Assembly: GCA_964367095.1 (NCBI GenBank)
Contig: CAYIXE010000013.1
Location: 1-22,219 of the forward strand
Length of the DNA: 22,219 nt
Reading direction: 5' to 3'
Source of the DNA: UBA927 sp964367095
Lineage (GTDB): Bacteria; Patescibacteriota; Microgenomatia; UBA10105; UBA927
Shown: piece after piece, positions 13,628 through 20,911 of the stretch
Layout of the letters: every line of letters starts with the position of its first letter
Numbering within the stretch: the stretch's first letter is position 1
The notes under the pieces: generated by a model
Told to the model about the DNA's origin: nothing
The model's database searches: none
The model's input: the letters and a program-made list of their open reading frames with translations, nothing else
Made by a program: the position numbers and the translations under genes

Positions 13628-14538
13628 ACCTCTACCCTCACGCCTTTCGCATTTGGCTTTACATGCATAATCTGGCCACCTGCTTTTTCTATCGCACTTT
13701 CAACAAATTTTCTTGTATCATTTGTCACAAGCGCAATCATACAATCCCCGCCACCTGCGCCGGATAATTTAGCCCCCAAAGCCCCTGCATGTTTTGCCGC
13801 TAATATAAGCGATTCTAATTTTTCGCTACTTACACCAAGATCTCGCAAATATTCCTGATTAAAATCCATAAATTTTCCGACCCGCTCCCAGTCTTTATCT
13901 ACCAGCCGAGGCATCACCTGATCAACCAATCCGCCCATTGCTTCAAAAATACGCTTAACTTTTTCTGGATTATCCTCATATTTTTTTTTGACATCGTTCA
14001 CGATTGTCGCTGTGTCTGCTTTTATCCCTGTGTATCCGACGACCAAGGGTAATACGCTGCCATCAATTGGCATAATTTCTTTACCCCCCATCACATACCG
14101 AATAGTCCCGCCATAAACAGATGCCGCTACATCAACTCCAGATCCTACCCCCTGCACATCAAGCACTGCTTTGTAGGCAGCATTAAAAAGTCCGATCGGT
14201 TTCAACGGTTTACTTAAATACTTGGACAACACAAAAAGAAAAGAGACGGTCACGGCGGCTGACGAACCTAAACCAATCTTTTCGGAAAATTGACTCTTAG
14301 TTTGTACCGCAATATGAGAGATATTCCCCCACAATGATTGCGCGATATGTAATGCGGCATCCAAAAATCTTGTATCAGATCCTAAAACGTCATACATGAC
14401 ACCATCCTTTTCTGATTCAGTAATCGTTACCATCATGCGCTGGTCTACAGCGGTCACGATACACGGATACCCGTAGACTACTGCGTGATCACCAAAAAGC
14501 AAAAGCTTTCCCGGAGAAGATACGACAACAGTTTTCAT
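13624..14538 (-). CDS. Phosphomevalonate kinase (GHMP kinase family)
   Basis: A 304-residue GHMP kinase, probably phosphorylating mevalonate 5-phosphate to the diphosphate (EC 2.7.4.2). Motifs: SSPGKLLLFGDHAVVYG (7-23), the ATP loop GLGSSAAVTVS (89-99), GVGSGVDVAASVYGGTIRYV (130-149, Asp136) and KLSGAGGGDCMIAL (257-270). The last motif with GGGDC, and the DxAxSVYGG phrase, are features I associate with bacterial phosphomevalonate kinases, whereas mevalonate kinases usually have GGGGC. The N-terminal GDHAVVYG looks like mevalonate kinase, so assignment relies partly on elimination: the other kinase in the operon fits mevalonate kinase better. It overlaps both neighbours by 4 bp. Confidence 0.8.
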   Translation of the reverse strand: MKTVVVSSPGKLLLFGDHAVVYGYPCIVTAVDQRMMVTITESEKDGVMYDVLGSDTRFLDAALHIAQSLWGNISHIAVQTKSQFSEKIGLGSSAAVTVSFLFVLSKYLSKPLKPIGLFNAAYKAVLDVQGVGSGVDVAASVYGGTIRYVMGGKEIMPIDGSVLPLVVGYTGIKADTATIVNDVKKKYEDNPEKVKRIFEAMGGLVDQVMPRLVDKDWERVGKFMDFNQEYLRDLGVSSEKLESLILAAKHAGALGAKLSGAGGGDCMIALVTNDTRKFVESAIEKAGGQIMHVKPNAKGVRVEV

Positions 14539-15491
14539 GCTACCACCTGTTCTATGCGCACGCCCAAACCGGAAAGCGCGACTTGAGAAAACGAGAACTT
14601 ATATTTTTTTGCAATTGACTGCAACACTTTTGGATCTTTATGCACGGCAAGGATAGTTCCAGATCCTGATTTCACGCCCCCAGCGCCACTAATTTTTGCT
14701 GATCCTCCTGCTTTTTCAATCTCTCGTATCAGTTTTTTTGTAGAGAAAGATACCACGCCCAATTTTTCAAGAAGCATTTCGTTTTTTCGCATTGCATCGG
14801 TAAAAAGCAATACATTTTCATCATGAATTGCTGAAACCATTTCCTTTGTAACTCGTTGAAACTCCCATAATGTTTGAATAAATTCTTTGGGCTTTGCAGT
14901 CTTTTTTTTCGCAACAAATGAAACCATGTCTCCTGTCGACTCAGTTCTTTTGGTGTGAATAAGAACGATTGAAGGAAAATTTTTTGGTATTTTATACGAC
15001 AATAACCAAAACATTTTCAAATAATCCAATTCCTTCCTATACCACAGAAGCCCTCCATGCGTGACCACTGCCGGATCACTTCCCGAGCTATTCTTATGCA
15101 CAAATCCCTCTGCCTGATACGCTAAATCATTAATTTTTTGAACATTCCATCCCTTCTCATAAAACTGCATGAGCGCGCCAATGAATGCTGCGGCAAGTGC
15201 GGCAGATGACCCCATCCCAGCACCAACCGGAATATCTGAAACAATTGCTATATGCAAGGCGTCTTCAATACGTATGTCATAGTTCGTCTCAAATATTTCG
15301 ATAATGCGATTGATATACAAATCGTTTTTTCGAAAGCTTGAAACGGATGTAAACTTTACCAATGCGTCAGAAGATAATGAGACATACAAACGATTAGATG
15401 TACTCACAAGCACTGCTGGATTGCCATAGACGACCGCGTGCTCTCCGCTTAAATGAATTTTTGCCGGTGCTGATACTGTAACCTTTTTCAT
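14535..15491 (-). CDS. Mevalonate kinase (GHMP kinase family)
   Basis: A 318-residue GHMP kinase, probably making mevalonate 5-phosphate (EC 2.7.1.36). Motifs: SAPAKIHLSGEHAVVYGNPA (7-26), the ATP loop PVGAGMGSSAALAAAF (88-103), HKNSSGSDPAVVTHGGLLWYRK (132-153, Asp139 as the likely base) and a C-terminal GSAKISGAGGVKSGSGTILA. This third glycine motif is atypical: where most mevalonate kinases have GAGGGGC, here KSGSG follows GAGG, so a few residues are inserted. Its ATG (15491) follows DUF35 by 52 bp that hold two hairpins, and its stop overlaps the phosphomevalonate kinase start by 4 bp. Confidence 0.85.
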   Translation of the reverse strand: MKKVTVSAPAKIHLSGEHAVVYGNPAVLVSTSNRLYVSLSSDALVKFTSVSSFRKNDLYINRIIEIFETNYDIRIEDALHIAIVSDIPVGAGMGSSAALAAAFIGALMQFYEKGWNVQKINDLAYQAEGFVHKNSSGSDPAVVTHGGLLWYRKELDYLKMFWLLSYKIPKNFPSIVLIHTKRTESTGDMVSFVAKKKTAKPKEFIQTLWEFQRVTKEMVSAIHDENVLLFTDAMRKNEMLLEKLGVVSFSTKKLIREIEKAGGSAKISGAGGVKSGSGTILAVHKDPKVLQSIAKKYKFSFSQVALSGLGVRIEQVVA

Positions 15492-15510
15492 GATAGAGAT
15501 CCTTCGGCTC

Positions 15511-15559
15511 TCCGCCAGCTGGCGGATTGCTCAGGGTGAAGCCTTAAACAGGCTTCACC
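15511..15559. repeat. Two hairpins between the DUF35 and mevalonate kinase genes
   Basis: TCCGCCAGCTGGCGGA (15511-15526) is a perfect 16-bp palindrome. GGTGAAGCC (15535-15543) and GGCTTCACC (15551-15559) form a second perfect 9-bp stem whose loop contains the DUF35 stop codon. On the mRNA both lie between the upper-pathway genes and the kinase genes. They may slow or end part of the transcription, protect mRNA ends, or simply be dispersed repeats; there is no T-run. Confidence 0.7.
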
Positions 15560-15852
15560 TTAATCCCGTAAGAAATAACACCATCACTATCAGGATGAGT
15601 TATGCGGCGAATAACAGTTCGTACGTTCATGTCTTTATACACATCAACTTGGCCGTCTTTATACGAGTCCACCAACTGCGCTTCTATAGATTGGCCGGAC
15701 TTTAGCCGAACCAAAACAACTGCATACGGTGCTTGATCAGAAAATCCTGCAGGCGGCACGCGAACGATGGTCCATGTTTCCACTGTGCCCAAAAGCCCCA
15801 CCAGACTTGTGGTCGACTTTTGATTTCTCCATAATTTTACTGGTGATTGCAT
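15544..15852 (-). CDS. DUF35 OB-fold protein lacking the zinc ribbon
   Basis: A 102-residue protein with the DUF35 OB-fold: GTVETWTIVRVPPAGFSDQAPYAVVLVRLKSG (22-53) then QLVDSYKD and NVRTVIRRI. In archaea such a protein bridges acetoacetyl-CoA thiolase and HMG-CoA synthase into one complex that passes the intermediate through a shared CoA site. The position here, directly after those two genes, supports the same role. Odd: family members normally start with a four-cysteine zinc ribbon of about 30 residues. This one has no cysteine at all: the opening SPVKLWRN is kept and runs almost directly into the OB-fold. Its start overlaps the end of the thiolase gene by 16 bp. Confidence 0.9.
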   Translation of the reverse strand: MQSPVKLWRNQKSTTSLVGLLGTVETWTIVRVPPAGFSDQAPYAVVLVRLKSGQSIEAQLVDSYKDGQVDVYKDMNVRTVIRRITHPDSDGVISYGIKVKPV

Positions 15853-16985
15853 AATATGTGTACTACAGCCGTTGCACCGCTTCCTCCTACGTTTTGTGCT
15901 AACCCAATTTTTGCATTTTTCACTTGACGCGCGCCAGCCGTGCCGCGCAATTGCTCAACCAGCTCTACAATCTGCTTGACTCCCGTTGCTCCCACCGGAT
16001 GACCACAACCTTTAAGCCCTCCTGAAGGATTGACCACTAAATGTTTTGACGTTCCGAGTCTCGTTTCTCCTCTTTCAATTGCCGCGGCTGCCTTTCCTTT
16101 CGGAAAAAATCCTAAATCTTCCATGGCCAATATTTCTGCAATCGTAAAGCAATCATGCACTTCTACTACATCGATATCAGACGGTTTGACTTTCGCAAGC
16201 GTATACGCGCGTAAAGCTGCATCCTTTGTCGCCTGCAAACACGAAAGACTTTTCCTTCGTGAAAGACCCAGAGAATCTGTTCCGACTGCCGATGCTACGA
16301 TTTGAACATCCTTATTCGATTTAGTCGTCAGAATCACGGCAGCCGCGCCATCAGATATTGGTGAACAATCCAAAAGTCGTAACGGATCTGCAATACACGT
16401 ACTTTTGAGCACCTGTTCTACTGTAACCGTATTGTGAAACTGCGCGTTGGGATTTAAGGATGCGTGATAGTGATTTTTCACCGCTACGTGAGCTAACTGC
16501 TCTAACGTCGTGCCGTACTTTTCCATGTGCGCGCGGGAAAGCATTGCGTATAATCCGGGGAAGGTAAGTCCGGCTAAACGCTCTTCATCTGAACCCGCCC
16601 CCATCAGTGCGGTAGCTACATCTTCAGATTTATGATCCGTCATCTTCTCTACTCCCAATACTAATACCGTCTCATACTGACCAGACATTAATGCGTTGAC
16701 CGCTGCATGCATCGCAAGTCCCCCTGATGCACACGCGCCTTCAATTTTAAACGCCGGCACTAACATATGAAGTTCATCCGCAAAAAAAGCACCTAAGTGT
16801 TCTTGACCACCAAGAATTCCTGACAACATATTCCCGACAAACAGTCCCTGAATTTGCGATTGGGAAATCTTCGCATCGTAGATGGCCTTTGAAACGGCAT
16901 CTTGTGCTAATGTTCGCGGCGACACGCCCCAAAGTTCTCCAAATTGTGTCGTAGCAACACCGATAACTGATATAACAGATTTCAT
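15837..16985 (-). CDS. Acetyl-CoA C-acetyltransferase, archaeal/SCP2-like thiolase
   Basis: Condenses two acetyl-CoA to acetoacetyl-CoA (EC 2.3.1.9), the first step of the pathway. The 382-residue protein carries the nucleophile Cys85 in KIEGACASGGLAMHAA, a His in VEVHDCFTIAE (His276) and the C-terminal GLKGCGHPVGATG (Cys326, His328) followed by AQNVGGSGATAVVHIL. The HDxF and the short form without the usual bacterial loop place it with archaeal and SCP2-like thiolases, not with the bacterial PhaA/AtoB type. It overlaps the HMG-CoA synthase stop by 4 bp and the DUF35 start by 16 bp, as expected for subunits made together. Confidence 0.94.
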   Translation of the reverse strand: MKSVISVIGVATTQFGELWGVSPRTLAQDAVSKAIYDAKISQSQIQGLFVGNMLSGILGGQEHLGAFFADELHMLVPAFKIEGACASGGLAMHAAVNALMSGQYETVLVLGVEKMTDHKSEDVATALMGAGSDEERLAGLTFPGLYAMLSRAHMEKYGTTLEQLAHVAVKNHYHASLNPNAQFHNTVTVEQVLKSTCIADPLRLLDCSPISDGAAAVILTTKSNKDVQIVASAVGTDSLGLSRRKSLSCLQATKDAALRAYTLAKVKPSDIDVVEVHDCFTIAEILAMEDLGFFPKGKAAAAIERGETRLGTSKHLVVNPSGGLKGCGHPVGATGVKQIVELVEQLRGTAGARQVKNAKIGLAQNVGGSGATAVVHILCNHQ

Positions 16986-18046
16986 ATTTTATGCGTCTTT
17001 TGTAAATACGACAGATAATCAATCGGCATGCGACGATTGATATGATCAATGACCCGATCGTGTGACGCTTGTCGTTTTTTTTGTAAAAAAGGAAGGGCTT
17101 TTGTCGCGCGAAAAATAAATCCATCGCTTCCAGCGCCCGATCCGTACGACACCACAAATATTTTCTCATTTGGCTTTGCGATATCCAAAATTGCTGCTAA
17201 TCCCAAAAGTGCGGTGGCGCTATACGAGTTGCCGATAGACTCAACGATAAGCGAGGGAGCAAGTTGACTGTCAGTAAAACCTAAACGCTTGGCAACATCC
17301 CGAGGAAATTTTCCGTTTGGCATGTGAAACACGCAATGATCAAAATCTTTGGGTTTCAATTTTGACATGAAAAGAAGTTGTTTTGCGGCCCCCAAAACAT
17401 GTGTAAAATATGCAGGTTCTCCGGTAAATCGTCCGGCATGAGACGGATAGCGAATACCATCGCGTCGCCAAAAATCTGGCGTGTCAGATGAGTAGGATGT
17501 GTCTGCCAGCATTTCTGCAACGAGTCCTCCCGCGGAGCGGGATCTAGCTTCGCTAGAGATAAGATACGCAGCCCCACCCGCAGCTGATGCATATTCCAAG
17601 ACGTCATGCGGTTTACTCTGTGCAGTATCAGCGCCAATTGCTAACCCCATTCTCGCGTGATCAGATGCAACAAGCCCTGCAATCGCCTGCATCGCAGCAG
17701 TGCCGGCTTTGCACGCAAACTGCATATCAGACGCTAAATATTGATGGTTAAATCCTACAAACTCACCGACAATTGTGGCCGTAGGATTGACCGCATACGG
17801 ATGACTCTCACTTCCCACCAATAAAACATCTGTGTCCTCGGGTCGCACCGAAGTATTCCTGTACGCTGAAAGTGCTGCTTCGATTGCAATAGTGACTGCG
17901 TCTTCATCATAAGACGGCACTGCTTTTTCGATGACGCCAAGTGCTCTTTCTATCTCTCGACTTTCCTTATGCCACGCGTTTGCAATCTCGGATACTGCCA
18001 AGCGATACAAAGGAATATACGTGCCGTATGAAACTATACCTATCAT
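16982..18046 (-). CDS. Hydroxymethylglutaryl-CoA synthase, archaeal type
   Basis: Joins acetoacetyl-CoA and acetyl-CoA to HMG-CoA (EC 2.3.3.10). The 354-residue protein reads like archaeal enzymes: IGIVSYGTYIPLYRL at the start, Glu80 in LLVGSESHPYAVNP, nucleophile Cys112 in QFACKAGTAA, His241 in FHMPNGKFPRD and the family phrase SSDTPDFWRRDGIRYPSHAG followed by RFTGEPAYF. Odd: residues about 165-174 (SEARSRSAGG) look inserted compared with archaeal members and are encoded by two back-to-back DNA hairpins (17529-17557). It starts 2 bp after the HMG-CoA reductase stop and overlaps the thiolase by 4 bp. Confidence 0.95.
   Translation of the reverse strand: MIGIVSYGTYIPLYRLAVSEIANAWHKESREIERALGVIEKAVPSYDEDAVTIAIEAALSAYRNTSVRPEDTDVLLVGSESHPYAVNPTATIVGEFVGFNHQYLASDMQFACKAGTAAMQAIAGLVASDHARMGLAIGADTAQSKPHDVLEYASAAGGAAYLISSEARSRSAGGLVAEMLADTSYSSDTPDFWRRDGIRYPSHAGRFTGEPAYFTHVLGAAKQLLFMSKLKPKDFDHCVFHMPNGKFPRDVAKRLGFTDSQLAPSLIVESIGNSYSATALLGLAAILDIAKPNEKIFVVSYGSGAGSDGFIFRATKALPFLQKKRQASHDRVIDHINRRMPIDYLSYLQKTHKI
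17529..17557. repeat. Two adjacent hairpins inside the HMG-CoA synthase gene
   Basis: CCCGC-GGA-GCGGG (17529-17541) is followed at once by TCTAGC-TTC-GCTAGA (17543-17557). Perfect stems with triloops of this kind are otherwise found between genes in this window (for example 5466-5482). Here they lie in frame and encode the extra residues of HMG-CoA synthase. Confidence 0.7.
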
Positions 18047-18048
18047 AA

Positions 18049-19206
18049 TTATTTCCCGCCCCTTGCCAATATTTGATGTGCTTTTGTGAGTGTTCCTTCG
18101 CTAAGCGATGCCAATAAAGAAATCTCGCCCGCCAGCACTGCGGCGCCGACAATTTCGGCAAACTTCTGACTATTTTTCCCTTCATTGCCGCCAAAAACAC
18201 CAAGCATTTCTAATGCTTCTTTTTGCGTTGCAAGTCCTGTGCCTCCGCCCACGGTACCTACCATAAGATCAGGAAGATAGACGCTCACATACAGGTCTTT
18301 TCCATTCACTACTTCGGCAGTTGTCACACCCAAACTTGCCTCGCCCACATGCCCAAGATCCTGTCCTGTCGCTAAAAAAACAGCGGCAATTATATTTGCA
18401 AACTGGGCATTAAACGCCATCGATCCTGCCATAGCACTTCCAATCATGCACTTTGAAAGCCACACGTCATAAAATTTTTGCGCAGTTGTTTTTAAAACTT
18501 CTTTAAGGATCTTTGACGGAAGCGTCACCTCCGCCCACACTTTGATACCTCGTCCTTCAATAACATTGAGCCACGAAGGTTTTTTGTCAACATCGTAGTT
18601 GCCGGCCAGAGAAATGCAACGAACAGATGTATGGGTTTCAATATATTCAACCAATTTTTGTGTCGCAATTGTTACCATGTTCATGCCCATGGCATCTTCT
18701 GTGTCAAACACAAATCGTACATATCTATACCGACCGACTCCCCGATCCATATATTTTGTAAGTGTTAAGTGGTTTGAGGTTGTCTTTGTAATTTTTTGTA
18801 AATTCGCAAAATGTTCTTCCAAAAATTTATTAAATACATCGCTTTCGTGCAAATTCTTGACCTTAAAAACTGGGCCGCGCGTAGCACCTACTCTGTAACT
18901 GTCTACATCTGCTCCTCCAGACTCCATTATCGCCTTGCACCCGCGACTCACTGACGCCACCAACGCACCTTCAGTCGTTGCGAGAGGAAGATAAACTTTT
19001 GACAGTTGACCATTAACACTTAACATAGAAAGTGGTCCCGCTATCCCCATTGGCACCTGAGCGACACCAATCATGTTTTCACAATTTCTTTTACTCGCCA
19101 CATTCTCATCGATGCTAAACGTCCCAATGTTGGTTAACAATACGCGAGTCTCTTTCTCTACTTCTTCACGACGAGATTTAACTGACAGTGCTGATCGCAA
19201 TTTCAT
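18049..19206 (-). CDS. Hydroxymethylglutaryl-CoA reductase, class I
   Basis: Reduces HMG-CoA to mevalonate with two NADPH (EC 1.1.1.34), the committed step. Class I (archaeal/eukaryotic) features: ENMIGVAQVPMGIAGPL (43-59), catalytic Glu79 in LATTEGALVASVSRGCKA, DAMGMNMVTIAT (171-182), the active-site lysine in DVDKKPSWLNVIEGRG (205-220), Asp283 in TGQDLGHV, the nucleotide-binding GTVGGGTGLATQKEAL (317-332) and a C-terminal His377 in LTKAHQ. There is no membrane anchor; the enzyme should be cytosolic. The 385-aa length is as in archaeal enzymes. Its ATG overlaps the stop of the YIP1-like gene by 4 bp. Confidence 0.96.
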   Translation of the reverse strand: MKLRSALSVKSRREEVEKETRVLLTNIGTFSIDENVASKRNCENMIGVAQVPMGIAGPLSMLSVNGQLSKVYLPLATTEGALVASVSRGCKAIMESGGADVDSYRVGATRGPVFKVKNLHESDVFNKFLEEHFANLQKITKTTSNHLTLTKYMDRGVGRYRYVRFVFDTEDAMGMNMVTIATQKLVEYIETHTSVRCISLAGNYDVDKKPSWLNVIEGRGIKVWAEVTLPSKILKEVLKTTAQKFYDVWLSKCMIGSAMAGSMAFNAQFANIIAAVFLATGQDLGHVGEASLGVTTAEVVNGKDLYVSVYLPDLMVGTVGGGTGLATQKEALEMLGVFGGNEGKNSQKFAEIVGAAVLAGEISLLASLSEGTLTKAHQILARGGK

Positions 19207-19820
19207 AAAAATGGTACTTTAAACACGCCGAACGTATACATCGCATACGTCCATAAAAGTATTACAGGCAGTGTTGCCAATGCCACAAAAAATATCTTTC
19301 TAAAATCAATCTTTAACCCAAACCGAAGCGTCAAATAGGAAAGCGTCAATTTCCACCAAAAAATCATTGCTGATACGACAAGATACACAATGCTTAGCAA
19401 AACGCCGGTAATTTGAGTCGTCCTTGGAGGAGGAATTGCTACATACAAAAGTGAGGTAAACAAAAACCAGACAACCGTCGGAATGAGCGTGTACGCCCAC
19501 AGAAGACTTATGCGTCCGACACTTGTCTGTCGCCCCAATAATCGCCCAATCAAAACCAGCACTGAAACGATGAACCCAAACCCACTCAGAGCCGAAACGA
19601 ATAAAACGAACGCGTACCGAGAAAGAAGGAGCGGATGAAATGAAGCTATTTTTACCACGCTTGAAAGAGAAAAAAACAAACCAACCAAAAGACCGATATA
19701 TACCATTTCTGCCGTGCGACCGCGTTTTTCGATATCCCTATAGGTCTCGTAGGGAGAAATAATAATTCCCACAAAATGATGAAAAAACGCAAAACCTGAT
19801 TGAAGGAGTGCTGCGAGCAT
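19203..19820 (-). CDS. YIP1-family-like membrane protein
   Basis: A 205-residue protein with five predicted membrane helices (about 38-58, 70-92, 106-128, 137-155, 176-195). The N-terminal ISPYETYRDIEKRGR is the usual pre-helix motif of the YIP1 (Yip1 domain) family in bacteria, and the spacing of helices agrees. The role in bacteria is unknown. It is fused by a 4-bp overlap to HMG-CoA reductase, so it may be co-expressed with the mevalonate genes; a function in isoprenoid or lipid handling would be speculation. A 22-bp palindrome lies just upstream. Confidence 0.8.
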   Translation of the reverse strand: MLAALLQSGFAFFHHFVGIIISPYETYRDIEKRGRTAEMVYIGLLVGLFFSLSSVVKIASFHPLLLSRYAFVLFVSALSGFGFIVSVLVLIGRLLGRQTSVGRISLLWAYTLIPTVVWFLFTSLLYVAIPPPRTTQITGVLLSIVYLVVSAMIFWWKLTLSYLTLRFGLKIDFRKIFFVALATLPVILLWTYAMYTFGVFKVPFL

Positions 19821-19853
19821 ATATACTAGTCGTAAATGCTGGCTAAAACCCGC

Positions 19854-19875
19854 GCCTGCCTGCCGGCAGGCAGGC
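19854..19875. repeat. 22-bp palindromic repeat, copy 2
   Basis: The same CCTGCCTGCCGGCAGGCAGG as at 3610-3629, here extended by one G/C pair at each end. It sits in the 61-bp space between the 76-aa gene and the YIP1-like gene, a point where the otherwise overlapping operon has a gap. Confidence 0.85.
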
Positions 19876-19881
19876 TGAAGA

Positions 19882-20112
19882 TTAAAATCCTCTTTGAAGC
19901 AATGTCACCATCCGCACAATGGTTGTACCAAAAAACACATACACAATCCCCACAACAGCAGCACTCACGCCAAAAAAAGCAAGCCATGGCATAGTTTTTA
20001 TGCGCCCGGTCACCATTTTGTATACATTGGTAAGCCTGCCAAACTGCTGGGGAGGCAATTCAGTCACCTCTTCCCACCTACGAAGAAAATTTTCGTATGA
20101 CACATTATTCAT
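19882..20112 (-). CDS. Small single-helix protein, possible sigma-factor partner
   Basis: A 76-residue protein with a soluble N-terminus of about 40 residues (MNNVSYENFLRRWEEVTELPPQQFGRL...) and one membrane helix (about 43-66). Its start overlaps the stop of the sigma-factor gene by 4 bp. A short cytosolic helix plus one membrane span encoded directly after an ECF sigma factor is the usual form of a membrane anti-sigma factor, but no zinc-binding HxxxCxxC motif is present and the length is very short. I therefore offer anti-sigma function only as a hypothesis. Confidence 0.75.
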   Translation of the reverse strand: MNNVSYENFLRRWEEVTELPPQQFGRLTNVYKMVTGRIKTMPWLAFFGVSAAVVGIVYVFFGTTIVRMVTLLQRGF

Positions 20113-20648
20113 AGTGATACAAACGACTCCACAAATGCGCGCCTTGCCCGAAACAATCGTGACTCAGCGCTTTTAAGCGTTATTGATAAGTGTTTAGCAA
20201 TACCTAAGACTGAAACGCCATCTAAATACTTTAATAAAAGCACGGTCCTGTGAACAGGGAGCAACATTGCTAAAACACGGCGTATTTTCTCCTGCACCAA
20301 GGTCACGTCTAATTGTGCCTGCGGATCAAGAAGGGGCGAAATCAACGACTCAAGCTGCGGCATCTGAGAAAAAACAATGTGCTTAATTTTTTTCTTGCGA
20401 TAATAATCGATAACTTTATGATGCGCTATAGAATAAAGATACGTTTGTATGCTGCTATTTCCCCGAAAATCACGGGCCGCTTCAAGAAACGCAAAAAGAA
20501 TATCCTGCACTAAGTCTTCTGCATCTTCGTATATGCCCACCTTTGCATGCACGTACTTTTTAATCTTTGGGGAGTATGTCTTATAAAAGACGCCTGCACT
20601 ACGGCGGTCTTTTTTGAGAAGCTGAGAAACGAGAGTAATGTCGTCCAT
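20109..20648 (-). CDS. ECF-type RNA polymerase sigma factor
   Basis: A sigma-70 family factor with only regions 2 and 4. From ATG 20648 (179 aa): region 2 spans about 15-85, with VFYKTYSPKIKKYVHAKVG, the core-binding EDAEDLVQDILFAFLEAARDF and the -10-reading SSIQTYLYSIAHHKVIDYYRKKK; region 4 is about 125-172, with LPVHRTVLLLKYLDGVSVLGIA and the helix-turn-helix SITLKSAESRLFRARRAF. The frame is open to ATG 20699, but that start would place the coding region over the divergent promoter; TATACT ten bases before 20648 favours the shorter form. It heads the gene run that leads to the mevalonate genes and lies back to back with the pilin-like array. Confidence 0.93.
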   Translation of the reverse strand: MDDITLVSQLLKKDRRSAGVFYKTYSPKIKKYVHAKVGIYEDAEDLVQDILFAFLEAARDFRGNSSIQTYLYSIAHHKVIDYYRKKKIKHIVFSQMPQLESLISPLLDPQAQLDVTLVQEKIRRVLAMLLPVHRTVLLLKYLDGVSVLGIAKHLSITLKSAESRLFRARRAFVESFVSL

Positions 20649-20658
20649 GGGTTTTGTG

Positions 20659-20664
20659 AGTATA
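20659..20664 (-). promoter_or_regulatory. -10 box TATACT of the sigma-factor gene
   Basis: TATACT on the minus strand ends ten bases before ATG 20648, so the leader would be about four nucleotides. The -35 is weak, which would fit recognition by an alternative sigma factor or positive control. Confidence 0.5.
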
Positions 20665-20671
20665 CAAGATA

Positions 20672-20700
20672 TTGAGATTTTGTGCGAATTTTCGTACACT
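20672..20700 (+). promoter_or_regulatory. Leaderless sigma-70-type promoter of the pilin-like array
   Basis: TTGAGA (20672-20677), a 17-bp spacer, and TACACT (20695-20700); the ATG follows after six bases at 20707, so transcription should start at the A of the start codon. This is the best full promoter in the window. The ATG copy that belongs to the intact gene is at 20862, after the artefactual gap. Confidence 0.7.
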
Positions 20701-20701
20701 G

Positions 20702-20911
20702 AAAGAATGAATATGGTCTATGCCGTCGAACTCTCTGAACTTTCCCCTTCAACCATNNNNNNNNNNNNNNNNNNNNNNNNNNNNNNNNNNNNNNNNNNNN
20801 NNNNNNNNNNNNNNNNNNNNNNNNNNNNNNNNNNNNNNNNNNNNNNNNNNNNNNNNAAAGAATGAATATGGTCTATGCCGTCGAACTCTCTGAACTTTCC
20901 CCTTCAACCAT
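20702..20911. other. Scaffold gap of 100 N flanked by the same 55 bp
   Basis: Bases 20757-20856 are N. The 55 bp before the gap (20702-20756) are identical to the 55 bp after it (20857-20911). The two contigs thus overlap, and the true sequence most likely has no gap: one 55-bp copy should be removed with the Ns. The ORF fragment before the gap (MNMVYAVELSELSPST...) is the same N-terminus as that of the gene at 20862, not a second gene. Confidence 0.9.

Noticed and set aside
11888..20648. Use of UGA as a sense codon (code 25)
   Set aside because: ATGA overlaps use TGA as stop at several joints (for example 13624-13627), and proteins end where families end.
20638..20865. Open frame running through the N gap
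   Set aside because: It exists only because N codons are not read as stops; the flanks are one duplicated contig end.
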